A stretch of 10,939 nt of DNA from Clostridia bacterium (GCA_017416885.1 JAFQAM010000180.1:1-10939), one strand, 5' to 3'; counted from the stretch's first letter, positions 1 through 6,947 are shown. Notes: generated by a model from the sequence alone, not told the origin. Numbers and translations are program-made.

Positions 1-635
1 ATAGAATAAATAAAGTCATTTTCTCTCATGATTTTATCAAGCTGAGTAGAGGATAGCTCTTTATCGGTATTAAGCGTAGCGCTATATGTGATATTATCAC
101 CGTCACGCTTAATATTAAGATGATTAAATCTGTCAACACCGAAAATTTCCTTGATTTTCTTATTAGCGCCATCTGTCTGTAAAAATACAATATTAACAGA
201 GAAGTACTTTACAGTCTTAAATGGCTTTATCTTTAAGTGGAATAGCAATTGAAGACCAATCATAATGAACGCGCCGCCAACCGCAATTACATAAAGCCTA
301 CCACCGCAAGCCATACCGATTCCCGCGGTTGCCCATACACCGGCAGCGGTAGTTAAGCCCTTAACCTCTTGCTTACGGTAAATAATAATGCCCGCGCCCA
401 AAAAGCCTACGCCGGAAACTATCTGCGCTGCCACTCTTGCAGTATCCGCCTCAGGGCCAAAGCCGTGTAAGCTGACTATCATAAGCAAGCACGCGCCAAC
501 GCAAACAAGCGTATGCGTTCTGATACCCGCTTCCTTAAATCTCTTTTTTCTTTCAAGTCCTATGCAAAATCCCAATATAGCCGATATAAAAACATCAATC
601 AAAAGATATAATTGGGAAATAATACTTTCCATCAT
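1..635 (-). CDS. MgtC/SapB family membrane protein (C-terminus cut off by window edge)
   Basis: I translated the minus strand from ATG 635: 211 codons are open to the window edge with no stop. The protein shows the MgtC/SapB signatures: an N-terminal helix ending in GLERKKR (26-32), AGIRTHTLV (36-44), a glycine-rich membrane segment SGVGFLGAGIII near 74-85, and VKGLTTAAGVWATAGIG just after it. Four to five membrane helices fill roughly the first 130 residues. A soluble tail follows, matching the ACT-like C-terminal domain of the family. Bacillus-type homologues are only slightly longer, so probably just the last residues are missing. The family is tied to magnesium-limited growth and, in pathogens, intracellular survival; the biochemical role is unsettled. 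Two adjacent ATGs (635 and 632) follow an AGGAG at 642-646. I chose the first, which has a 6-nt spacer. It is transcribed divergently from the DUF523 operon. The family call is firm; the function in this organism is not. Confidence 0.9.
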   Translation of the reverse strand, partial: MMESIISQLYLLIDVFISAILGFCIGLERKKRFKEAGIRTHTLVCVGACLLMIVSLHGFGPEADTARVAAQIVSGVGFLGAGIIIYRKQEVKGLTTAAGVWATAGIGMACGGRLYVIAVGGAFIMIGLQLLFHLKIKPFKTVKYFSVNIVFLQTDGANKKIKEIFGVDRFNHLNIKRDGDNITYSATLNTDKELSSTQLDKIMRENDFIYS

Positions 636-664
636 AATATACTCCTATATACCATTATATTCCA

Positions 665-693
665 TTTATACCATAATATTCGAAAAAAGTCAA
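665..693 (-). promoter_or_regulatory. Sigma-A type promoter for the mgtC-like gene
   Basis: On the minus strand the -35 box TTGACT (693-688) is separated by 17 bp from the -10 box TATAAA (670-665). TGG lies directly upstream of the -10, giving the TGN extension. The predicted start near 658 would give a leader of only about 23 nt before ATG 635, with AGGAG inside it. This is sequence matching only; no start site has been mapped. Confidence 0.7.
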
Positions 694-714
694 CAGTATA
701 ATTAATTTATAATA

Positions 715-743
715 TTGCAAAATCATTCCATATATGATAAAAT
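715..743 (+). promoter_or_regulatory. Sigma-A type promoter for the DUF523-HAD-HD operon
   Basis: TTGCAA (715-720), a 17-bp spacer, then TAAAAT (738-743) preceded by TGA as an extended -10. The 13-mer TATATGATAAAAT covering the -10 recurs exactly at 2575-2587 in the promoter of the cohesin-like gene. The predicted start near 750 leaves about 24 nt to ATG 774. It is divergent from the mgtC-like promoter, with the two -35 boxes about 20 bp apart. Confidence 0.75.
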
Positions 744-773
744 TACTGTATAAATCAAATAAAAGAGAGTATT

Positions 774-1202
774 ATGGAAAAAATATTAGTAAGCGCATGT
801 TTATTGGGCGTTCCTTGCCGTTATGACGGTAAATCGAAGCCTGTAACCGAAATAATTAACCTGAAAGAAAAATACGAGCTAATCCCCGTCTGCGCCGAGG
901 TATTAGGCGGGCTCCCCACCCCAAGAATAAGCGCAGAAATAGTTGGCGATAAGGTTATAAGAAAAGACGGCGTAGATGTAACATACGAATATCATAAGGG
1001 AGCCAATGAAATTTTACAGATCGCCATCAAAAACGGATGCTCAAAAGCAATCCTGAAATCAAAAAGTCCATCCTGCGGAAAGGGCGAGATCTATGATGGC
1101 ACATATACAAGAACATTAATAAAGGGCAACGGCGTTTTAACCGATTTGCTTTTAAAAAATAATATAGAAGTATTCAGCGAAACGGAGATAGATAAATTAT
1201 GA
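774..1202 (+). CDS. DUF523 family protein, TudS-like thiouracil desulfurase candidate
   Basis: A 142-residue protein matching DUF523 (YbbK) along its whole length: ILVSACLLGVPCRYDGKSK at the N-terminus, PVCAEVLGGLPTPR (38-51), DVTYEYHKGA, LKSKSPSCG (94-102) and IYDGTYT. Family members studied as TudS are single-domain 2-thiouracil desulfurases that hold a [4Fe-4S] cluster with three conserved cysteines. Here C9, C40 and C101 are the best candidates, with E42 in the VCxEV motif as a possible catalytic acid. There is no signal peptide, so it is cytoplasmic. The start is preceded by a modest GAGAG at 765-769. It is first in an operon: its stop overlaps the HAD gene start in ATGA. The family call is very secure. 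The desulfurase activity is inferred from family knowledge, and the true substrate could be another thiolated base or metabolite. Confidence 0.92.
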   Translation: MEKILVSACLLGVPCRYDGKSKPVTEIINLKEKYELIPVCAEVLGGLPTPRISAEIVGDKVIRKDGVDVTYEYHKGANEILQIAIKNGCSKAILKSKSPSCGKGEIYDGTYTRTLIKGNGVLTDLLLKNNIEVFSETEIDKL

Positions 1203-1939
1203 AAATTATAGCAACGGATTTTGACGGCACATTAAGCTATAACGGAAAAATAAGCGACGAGGATAAAAGCGCCATTCACAGATTCAGAGAAGCGGGCAAC
1301 AAATTTGGAATAGTAACAGGAAGAGATGTTGACCTTGCTCAATGGATAAAGCCTGAAAACGGACTTGAATACGATTACCTCATCTGCTGCACGGGCGCAG
1401 TAATTAAAAACGGAGAGGGCGAAATAATTTATCAAAAGAAGGGCAAAATAGATAACTATATCTATGAAATGATTGACAAAGCAAGAGAGCTTGGTGCATA
1501 TGGCTTTTCTGCAAGCGATGTGCTGCTGAAATGTATAGTTGATATAAAAGGCAAAATCCCAATGCAAATGGACGCATTAAAGGAGTTTACCCAAGTCAAT
1601 ACAGGCTTTACCAACGAAGAAAACGCGCAGAAATTTGTAGATTATGTTAACGCAACCTATAATGACAAAATAAGCGCATTCAGAAACGGCACATCAATTG
1701 ATATGCCACCTGCCAACACCTCAAAGGTAACAGGTATATACGAATATGCAAAAATGTTCGATAATCCCGAAATCTATGCAGTAGGCGACAACATTAATGA
1801 TCTTTCAATGATAGAGGAGTTTTGTGGATTTGCCGTATCAAATGCCAAGGAAGAGGTTAAAAAGGCGGCAAATCACCAATGCAACAGAATTGCGGATATG
1901 ATTGATTTTATTATGAGTAATGAAGGAGAGACAAAATGA
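1199..1939 (+). CDS. Cof-type HAD superfamily hydrolase (probable sugar- or nucleotide-phosphate phosphatase)
   Basis: A 246-residue HAD protein with all four catalytic motifs. Motif I is TDFDGTL with nucleophile D7 and acid/base D9. Motif II is IVTGR with T40. The motif III lysine is K176. Motif IV is VGDNINDLSM with the Mg2+ ligands D197 and D201. The insert between motifs II and III, of about 130 residues, is the cap of subclass IIB, as in Cof/YbiV-type enzymes that hydrolyse sugar phosphates, FMN, PLP or nucleotides. It is cytoplasmic and Mg2+-dependent by family rule. Translation is probably coupled: its ATG sits inside the ATGA that ends the DUF523 gene, and its own stop makes a second ATGA with the HD gene. 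GGAG at 1184-1187 is a somewhat distant ribosome site. The substrate cannot be read from the sequence. Confidence 0.93.
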   Translation: MKIIATDFDGTLSYNGKISDEDKSAIHRFREAGNKFGIVTGRDVDLAQWIKPENGLEYDYLICCTGAVIKNGEGEIIYQKKGKIDNYIYEMIDKARELGAYGFSASDVLLKCIVDIKGKIPMQMDALKEFTQVNTGFTNEENAQKFVDYVNATYNDKISAFRNGTSIDMPPANTSKVTGIYEYAKMFDNPEIYAVGDNINDLSMIEEFCGFAVSNAKEEVKKAANHQCNRIADMIDFIMSNEGETK

Positions 1940-2532
1940 GCGCAAGAGATAAATTTATAGAGATTTATAAATCAAAAATCAAAAGAGAGGGCGCAGATAA
2001 GCTTTTGGATTTTATTTGCTCTGTTTCATCAGACTTTTTCACCGCCCCCGCAAGCGCAAGATACCACAGCGCCTACGCAGGCGGACTTTGTGAGCACTCC
2101 ATTAATGTTTATGAATGCTTAGTAGCGTACCTTGATAGACCTGTTGCTAAGGAAAAATACGGACTTAATTACAGTGATGAAACAATAGCCATCGTATCAC
2201 TTTTACATGACCTATGCAAAATGAATGTTTATAAGCCGAGCTTCAGAAATGTCAAAAATGACCACGGCGTATGGGAAAAGGTTCCAACCTTTGAGTACGA
2301 TGATAAGCTTCCATACGGTCACGGCGAAAAAAGCGTATATATGATAACGCCGTTTATGAAGCTTACAAGAGAGGAAGCGTTTGCAATCCGCTATCATATG
2401 GGATTTTCAGGCGCAGGCACTCCGCAAGAGGTAAATAATGTCAGCAAGGCGTACGAAATGTTCCCGCTTGCATTTGCATTGTCAACCGCCGATATGGAGG
2501 CTACATACTACCTTGAAAAGGAAAATAAATAG
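1936..2532 (+). CDS. HD-domain phosphohydrolase
   Basis: A 198-residue protein with an HD metal site: GLCEHSINV (H54), LLHDLCK (H91, D92, K95), then YGHGEKS and IRYHMGF supplying later histidines. This set is typical of small clostridial and phage-associated HD hydrolases related to the HD domain of exoribonuclease YhaM. Such enzymes cleave phosphate esters of nucleotides or nucleic acids with a divalent metal. There is no signal peptide and no extra domain such as OB or PAS. It has a good AGGAG at 1924-1928, 7 nt from the ATG, inside the HAD gene, and is last in the operon. No convincing terminator follows; the promoter of the next gene begins 26 nt after the stop, so some read-through is possible. 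Hydrolase class is secure, substrate unknown. Confidence 0.88.
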   Translation: MSARDKFIEIYKSKIKREGADKLLDFICSVSSDFFTAPASARYHSAYAGGLCEHSINVYECLVAYLDRPVAKEKYGLNYSDETIAIVSLLHDLCKMNVYKPSFRNVKNDHGVWEKVPTFEYDDKLPYGHGEKSVYMITPFMKLTREEAFAIRYHMGFSGAGTPQEVNNVSKAYEMFPLAFALSTADMEATYYLEKENK

Positions 2533-2543
2533 CCCTTTTCATA

Positions 2544-2587
2544 AAAAATATATTTTTCTTGACATTATTTATAATATATGATAAAAT
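2544..2587 (+). promoter_or_regulatory. Strong sigma-A promoter with UP-like tract for the cohesin-like gene
   Basis: A consensus -35 TTGACA (2559-2564) is followed by a 17-bp spacer and TAAAAT (2582-2587) with a TGA extension. Directly upstream lies a pure A/T palindrome, AAAAATATATTTTT (2544-2557), in the position of an UP element. The predicted start near 2594 gives a leader of about 42 nt. Confidence 0.8.
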
Positions 2588-2599
2588 AATTTAGTAGTA

Positions 2600-2618
2600 A
2601 TATTGATTTTTTCAATAT
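2600..2618 (+). repeat. AT-rich hairpin in the leader of the cohesin-like gene
   Basis: ATATTGA (2600-2606), a TTTTT loop and TCAATAT (2612-2618) form a perfect 7-bp hairpin just upstream of the AGGAG at 2625-2629. It is weak because only one pair is G-C. It may protect the 5' end or slightly affect ribosome access. It is not a terminator: it lacks a GC core and a following T-run. Confidence 0.4.
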
Positions 2619-2635
2619 ATCAAAAGGAGAATAAT

Positions 2636-3724
2636 ATGAAAAGAGTATTATCTTTACTTCTTACTCTGATTATGGTGCTTAGCCTATGCAGTGTGATTTT
2701 TGCGCAAGATGTAAAAAAAGCAACTGTGACTGTGCAAAATGCAGCGGGTGCTCCATCACAAACAGTCAGCGTAATTGTAAGAATAGATGAAACCTATGGA
2801 CTTTCAGGCGCAACACTTAAAATCAATTATGATGAAAGATTAGAGCTGATTTCAGTTGAAAACGGCGATTTCTTTACAAATATTGCAAGCTCTGCAATCT
2901 ATAAGCAGGATACCGCAGGCGTTAACGGTGAATACCTATATGTAGGCATCAATGACGGTGACGATTCCACAAAGGTCAGAGGCGAGTTTGTAAAGCTTAA
3001 CTTTATGATTCCAAGCGACGCGCAGGTAGGCGAGGAATTTTCTGTTGAAATTGATAAAAAGTCATCAGTTTTAGCAACAGGCATTGATTCATCAAAGCCA
3101 TTTGATTTAGTTAACGGCAAAATCACCGTTGAAGCAGGCGCAGTATGCGGTAGCCACACCTTCAACGAATGGACGGTTTTAGGTACAAAGAGCTACCTAT
3201 CAAACGGCTATAAGTACAGACTTTGCTCCGTATGTAGCTATACCGAAACAGAATATGAGCCTGCAACAGAAATCAGAGTATTTGAATATCTTGGCACATG
3301 CATTAACTATACAGGCAAGCCGTCAGGCATTGCTCCAATGTTCAAGGTTGACCAAAATATGCTCACCTTTGTATATGGACAAAACATAAAATGCAAGGTT
3401 GATGCAGGTATCGTAGTTTACAAAAACGGCGTTAAATGTGACGAAGAGGTATTCTTTGGCGACGGCGCTACATATGAGCTTAAGGACGATATCCTTTTCG
3501 TAAAGCAAACCGATGTAAGCGCATACGATGAATTTACATTCAAGGCATATGTTAAAATTACTGACAAAGCAACAGGCGAGGAGAGAATAGCCTACACCGT
3601 AGCAACACTTGACGGCAGCGAGGAAATCTCAATTTGCGATGTAACCAAAAAGCTTAACCTAAAGAGCTATTCAAAGGAAAACAGAGTATATCTCCAAAAT
3701 ATCCTTGATGGCTTCGCAGACTAA
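2636..3724 (+). CDS. Secreted cohesin-like domain protein with CxxH/CxxC motif
   Basis: A 362-residue exported protein. The signal peptide has KR at residues 2-3, a hydrophobic core and probable cleavage after A23 (VIFA-QD). Residues 28-166 resemble cohesin-type beta-sandwiches: ATVTVQNAAG, GLSGATLKINYDERLELISVENGDF, then G-x-F-V-K-L-N-F and a closing KITVEAG. A short segment with C171, H174, C197 and C200 follows, the CxxH...CxxC unit common in clostridial surface proteins, possibly zinc-binding. The remaining 150 residues are beta-rich and unassigned. I saw no dockerin, sortase signal, choline-binding repeat or anchor helix, so it may be freely secreted. I took ATG 2636 because AGGAG (2625-2629) sits 6 nt before it; an in-frame TTG at 2603 would put the ribosome site inside the gene. 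It is monocistronic between its own promoter and a terminator. Cohesin fold is likely; a dockerin partner is not demonstrated. Confidence 0.75.
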   Translation: MKRVLSLLLTLIMVLSLCSVIFAQDVKKATVTVQNAAGAPSQTVSVIVRIDETYGLSGATLKINYDERLELISVENGDFFTNIASSAIYKQDTAGVNGEYLYVGINDGDDSTKVRGEFVKLNFMIPSDAQVGEEFSVEIDKKSSVLATGIDSSKPFDLVNGKITVEAGAVCGSHTFNEWTVLGTKSYLSNGYKYRLCSVCSYTETEYEPATEIRVFEYLGTCINYTGKPSGIAPMFKVDQNMLTFVYGQNIKCKVDAGIVVYKNGVKCDEEVFFGDGATYELKDDILFVKQTDVSAYDEFTFKAYVKITDKATGEERIAYTVATLDGSEEISICDVTKKLNLKSYSKENRVYLQNILDGFAD

Positions 3725-3730
3725 ATAACT

Positions 3731-3768
3731 AATTCATCACATAGCTTATTGCCGTGTGATGAATTTTT
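3731..3768 (+). terminator. Rho-independent terminator after the cohesin-like gene
   Basis: An 11-bp perfect stem, AATTCATCACA (3731-3741) with TGTGATGAATT (3755-3765), has a 13-nt loop and runs into TTTTT ending at 3768. It begins 6 nt after the stop codon and ends only 16 nt before the next gene's ATG. Confidence 0.8.
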
Positions 3769-3784
3769 ATAAAAAGGAGACAAT

Positions 3785-4594
3785 ATGTCACGTAGAAAGA
3801 AATTAACTGCTAAATATACGCCTCTTTCGTTAGTTGATAAAATAATATACTTTATTTGGGCTTTGTCTATATTTGCCATAGTTATTTTGGGCTTTATCTG
3901 TTTAGGTGTTTATATTCCGAAAATATATGCATTTAATCAAGAAGAAATTATTGCCGGTTATAATTTTTTAGCAACGATTTTAACCTTTCCATTTATTATA
4001 TATCTATCCGGAATAATGCTTTTTTGTTGGATTAGTTTATATAATAAAAAACAACCCTTTTTTGGAAACAAGAACTATAAACCGCAAGGCCCCACTATAA
4101 AAACTTATCCTTTATTCTCAAAAGAATTTAAACTTAGACCTAAAAAACAAAGAAAAAGACAAACCGTAACTTTTATAGTATGTGTAGTTGTCCTTGTTGT
4201 AACGTCACTTTTATATCTATTGGGCTTGGCTAACAGAGAAGTCATTACCTGTGATTATACGATAGAAAAGTATAATTCCTTTAATCAAATTAAAGATGAA
4301 AGAAAAATTGATGAAGCAGAAGAAGTACTTATATATGTTAAAAAGAGTGTAAGAAGAGGTCGTGTAAGTTACAATATAATGATGAAATTTTCTTACGAAG
4401 ATGACTATTACGACTTTGGGTTAGGTTCGTTTTTTGGAAACGATGAAGAAATGTTAAATGATATGATACTAATAAAAGAAAATATTCCAAAGGAAAAAAT
4501 TCAAATTGATACTGAATACTGTCAAAAGTTAATTAATTATCATGACTATAATGAAAAAGAAACAGAATTAATATACGAGCTATTCTCAAAATAA
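3785..4594 (+). CDS. Unrecognised three-helix membrane protein
   Basis: I do not recognise this 269-residue protein. A basic N-terminus (SRRKK) is followed by two long hydrophobic segments at about 19-46 and 60-86, a polar stretch rich in K and P (about 88-127), a basic cluster (KKQRKRQ) and a third helix at about 128-148. The last 120 residues are hydrophilic, with a VKKSVRRGRVSYNIMMKFSYEDDYYDFG stretch suggesting beta strands. By the positive-inside pattern this domain would lie outside the cell, but the topology is uncertain. AGGAG at 3775-3779 gives a solid start. Composition is visibly more AT-rich than in the upstream genes. It sits between two terminators, and I see no promoter in the 16 nt between the upstream hairpin and its ATG. 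It may depend on read-through. The reading frame itself is convincing; the function is unknown. Confidence 0.75.
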   Translation: MSRRKKLTAKYTPLSLVDKIIYFIWALSIFAIVILGFICLGVYIPKIYAFNQEEIIAGYNFLATILTFPFIIYLSGIMLFCWISLYNKKQPFFGNKNYKPQGPTIKTYPLFSKEFKLRPKKQRKRQTVTFIVCVVVLVVTSLLYLLGLANREVITCDYTIEKYNSFNQIKDERKIDEAEEVLIYVKKSVRRGRVSYNIMMKFSYEDDYYDFGLGSFFGNDEEMLNDMILIKENIPKEKIQIDTEYCQKLINYHDYNEKETELIYELFSK

Positions 4595-4630
4595 AAAATA
4601 TCTTGGCATTTTTTAGCCAAGATATTTTTT
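4593..4630. terminator. Bidirectional terminator between convergent genes
   Basis: A perfect 15-bp stem pairs AAAAAATATCTTGGC (4593-4607) with GCCAAGATATTTTTT (4616-4630) around an 8-nt loop. Each strand has a nine-pair GC-containing core followed by a run of six T. It overlaps the stop codon of the plus-strand membrane protein gene and ends 1 nt short of the stop codon of the minus-strand lipoprotein gene, so it can serve both. Confidence 0.9.
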
Positions 4631-4631
4631 G

Positions 4632-6044
4632 TTATTCAGTTACAGGCTTATCAGCCTCAGCAAGCTTTTCAGTAATAGAAGTATAAGTTCTTGGTTTTTC
4701 TGTAACCTTTGCAGTTTTTACTAAGAATTCATCTACTAATCTGAATAATACATTCTCATATGAATATGTGCTTCCAAGACTGTTTACGAATGATTGCGCC
4801 TTAAGCTTTGCAGAATTTTCATCAAGCTTATCATTTTCCATATAGTAATTCTTATAGTATTCGATTAATGAGTCAACCTCTTCAAGTAATTGCTCATCAG
4901 TAGGCTCAATATTTTCGTGCTGCTTAATTGCATAGTAAATCATCTCTGATTTCATATTTGACTTAACATACTCATCACGAGTCATATCAAAGTAAGCCTC
5001 AATATAAGCATCAAGCTCAATGCCGTATTCCTTCTTGAACTCTTCCTCAATATTCTTAAGCTCACGCTCAGCATCTCTTAATTCTGCCTTAGGATACTTT
5101 AAAATCTTAGAATTTGATGTGATATATTCGTAAATGTTGCTTAAAATGTATTTTTCCTTAAGTGCTTTCGTGAATTCCTCGGTGCTCTTATAGTCAGGGA
5201 AATAAGCCTTAACAAAGTCATCATTGAATATAGGAGCAACAGATAATCCTGTTACAGTAACCTCAAACTCAACAGTTTGACCTTTTACGCTTTCATTATC
5301 GTAATCATCTGGGAATGTAGCCTTAAAGGACTTAGTTTCATTTACCTTCATACCAACAATGTTTTCCTCAAAGCCCTCAATAGCCATCTTTGAGCCTAAA
5401 TAGAATTTAGCATTTGAATTGGAATCAAAAATCTTGTACTCCTCATCCTTTTCGTCCTTTTTGTCAGGATTAGGAATTTTGTTTCCGTCCTTGTCAAGGA
5501 AGAAGCCCTTGTATTTAACTAAAACAATATCGCCCTCATTACAAACCTTTGACTTTACTGTAATGTCAATATAAACCTCTTTACCGCGGTAAGATTCATG
5601 CTTGAAATCATCAGGAAGCTTAATCTTAAGCTGTGTCTTTTCACCAATCTTAGTGCCTAAAATGGAGTTTTCAACCTTAGATGCATACTCATTTGAGCCA
5701 ACCTTTAAAAGCAGACCCTCTTCCTTCAAGTCAGCAATCTCATCGCCCTTTTGGTCAATAACCGTGCCTGACTCAGTTTCAGTGTATAATACTTCCTTTG
5801 CAGTAATATCAACATAAATTTCATCGCCAACCTGAACCTTATATTCAGTAGCATAATCCATAATTGACGAGTCAATCGCCGCTTGAATGCTGTCAAGCTC
5901 TAAGTCAACCTTAAAATCGCTATAATCAACTAATTCAACATACTTTTCCATGTTGTAATCGTATCTTGTCTTGCTGACAATGCAAGATGATACAGAAAGC
6001 ACCATAATTAAAACAAGTGCCAAGCAAATAATTCTTTTCTTCAT
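4632..6044 (-). CDS. Trigger-factor-like lipoprotein with two FKBP-type domains
   Basis: A 470-residue protein. The signal peptide starts MKKRIICLAL and ends in the lipobox VSSC, so C21 should be lipidated and the protein held on the outer face of the membrane. Residues about 70-160 and 165-275 are two FKBP-like halves with parallel landmarks: a GDEIYVDI / GDIVLVKYKG opening, K-V-G-S / Y-L-G-S-K, an EN-I-x-G-x-K-x-x-E core, and LPDDF...Y-x-G-K-E-V / FPDDY...V-K-G-Q-T-V. The second is the better match to FKBP prolyl isomerases. The rest opens with FNDDFVKAYF and STEEFTKALKEKY and is helical like the trigger factor C-terminal chaperone arm. The ribosome-binding N-domain of trigger factor is absent, which fits an extracytoplasmic folding factor analogous to PrsA. 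I placed the start at 6044 because AGGAG (6056-6052) lies 7 nt upstream; the in-frame ATG at 6062 precedes that site. It is 23 nt behind the membrane gene, so probably co-transcribed. Confidence 0.85.
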   Translation of the reverse strand: MKKRIICLALVLIMVLSVSSCIVSKTRYDYNMEKYVELVDYSDFKVDLELDSIQAAIDSSIMDYATEYKVQVGDEIYVDITAKEVLYTETESGTVIDQKGDEIADLKEEGLLLKVGSNEYASKVENSILGTKIGEKTQLKIKLPDDFKHESYRGKEVYIDITVKSKVCNEGDIVLVKYKGFFLDKDGNKIPNPDKKDEKDEEYKIFDSNSNAKFYLGSKMAIEGFEENIVGMKVNETKSFKATFPDDYDNESVKGQTVEFEVTVTGLSVAPIFNDDFVKAYFPDYKSTEEFTKALKEKYILSNIYEYITSNSKILKYPKAELRDAERELKNIEEEFKKEYGIELDAYIEAYFDMTRDEYVKSNMKSEMIYYAIKQHENIEPTDEQLLEEVDSLIEYYKNYYMENDKLDENSAKLKAQSFVNSLGSTYSYENVLFRLVDEFLVKTAKVTEKPRTYTSITEKLAEADKPVTE

Positions 6045-6067
6045 TTTATATCTCCTATTCATTATTA

Positions 6068-6823
6068 TTAATCATTAAGCGCTTTTGTATTACTGTCAAT
6101 GCCGTTTCCGCCGTGGTCTGTGTATTTAGCATAAATATGATGCATAAGCATATAAAGCAAATACTGAATAACAAGATAAATCAATGTTGTTTCAAGCACA
6201 GACAAGAGAATAGAGCCAAGCTCATCAATATAGATCATCCATTGAACATCAATAAGGAACGGAATAATATCAAAAATCAAAAGAACAACGAAGTTAATTG
6301 CAAAAATCACAAGAGTAACAAGAAGCATAACTCTCTGTGTAGGATTTTTCCAAGAAATAAATTTTTCAATTCTCTTTGTTCCGTCAACTGTGCTTTTGTA
6401 TGCAACAAGCGCAATAACAAGTGCAGGAATGTATTGAGTAATAAAGCAATCGCCAAATGCATAAAATATTGAAAAAGTAACTCGCTCAAAAATTCCCATT
6501 TCAGCAGAAACCTGCTCCATACTAAAGAATGTAGAGCCAATAACCTGATACACATAAGAAATAAGAACGGAAATTGCAAATATTCCCATTGTCTTAATTC
6601 CGTCAACGAATGAATATCTTGAGAATGCATAAATAATTGTGCCATAGCCTGTGAACACCGCAAGTAAATCAAATGCTTTCTTTACATAATATAAGAAAAT
6701 CAGCATAGGCTCACCGGCGACTATTACCTCGGATGCCAAATAAAAAATAAAAGCAAATACAACAGAAAGACATGCAGTTGCTATTATTAGCTTTAGCGCA
6801 AGACTGTAAAATTTCTTTTTCAT
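6068..6823 (-). CDS. Polytopic membrane protein of unknown function
   Basis: A 251-residue protein with about six hydrophobic segments: roughly 9-31, 40-67, 76-100, 112-141, 168-192 and 208-232, separated by short loops. A basic start (MKKK) and a polar tail (YAKYTDHGGNGIDSNTKALND) suggest a cytoplasmic N-terminus and, with six helices, a cytoplasmic C-terminus. I see no transporter signature, catalytic motif or recognised domain. It starts at ATG 6823 behind AGGTGG (6833-6828). It is the first gene of a two-gene minus-strand unit with the trigger-factor-like lipoprotein 23 nt downstream, so it may be a partner or client of that folding factor. That link is inferred from gene order only. The reading frame is secure. 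Confidence 0.8.
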   Translation of the reverse strand: MKKKFYSLALKLIIATACLSVVFAFIFYLASEVIVAGEPMLIFLYYVKKAFDLLAVFTGYGTIIYAFSRYSFVDGIKTMGIFAISVLISYVYQVIGSTFFSMEQVSAEMGIFERVTFSIFYAFGDCFITQYIPALVIALVAYKSTVDGTKRIEKFISWKNPTQRVMLLVTLVIFAINFVVLLIFDIIPFLIDVQWMIYIDELGSILLSVLETTLIYLVIQYLLYMLMHHIYAKYTDHGGNGIDSNTKALND

Positions 6824-6861
6824 AATACCACCTGATTTTAGATTTTATCCAAACTTTTATT

Positions 6862-6890
6862 ATTTTAGCATATTTTATTATAAAAATAAA
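6862..6890 (-). promoter_or_regulatory. Probable promoter for the membrane protein-lipoprotein operon
   Basis: On the minus strand TAAAAT (6867-6862) is preceded by TGC, the extended -10 form seen elsewhere in the window. At 17-bp spacing the -35 position is TTTATT (6890-6885), a poor match, so the extended -10 would carry recognition. The predicted start near 6855 gives a leader of about 32 nt. The rest of the 6824-6947 divergent spacer is very AT-rich. I could not assign a clear plus-strand promoter for the peptidase gene in it. Confidence 0.5.
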
Positions 6891-6947
6891 GTATAAATTA
6901 CAAAGTTTACAAATTTTCATCTAATTTTCACATAAGGAGAATAAAAA

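Noticed and set aside
388..705. Plus-strand open frame of about 105 codons
   Set aside because: It lies antisense to the mgtC-like gene and its promoter, has a biased composition and no ribosome site. The minus strand carries clear MgtC motifs.
1232..1567. Minus-strand open frame of about 111 codons inside the HAD gene
   Set aside because: It is antisense to a gene with all four HAD motifs, and shows no ribosome site, family or independent promoter.
2544..2557. A/T palindrome considered as a terminator for the HD gene
   Set aside because: It has no GC core and would be unstable. Its position just upstream of the -35 fits an UP-like tract better.
2603..2635. TTG-initiated extension of the cohesin-like protein by 11 residues
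   Set aside because: The AGGAG at 2625-2629 would fall within the coding region, and the signal peptide begins naturally at ATG 2636.
3749..3773. TTGCCG with TATAAA considered as a promoter for the unknown membrane protein
   Set aside because: The spacer is about 13 bp, far from the 17 bp used elsewhere here, and both elements lie within the terminator hairpin and its tail.
6045..6062. Upstream ATG extending the lipoprotein by six residues
   Set aside because: The ribosome site AGGAG lies between that ATG and the MKKR start, so the downstream ATG at 6044 is the better choice.
6113..6672. Overlapping open frames on both strands within the six-helix membrane protein gene
   Set aside because: They result from the skewed composition of a membrane protein gene. 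The 6068-6823 frame has the ribosome site, basic start and regular helices.
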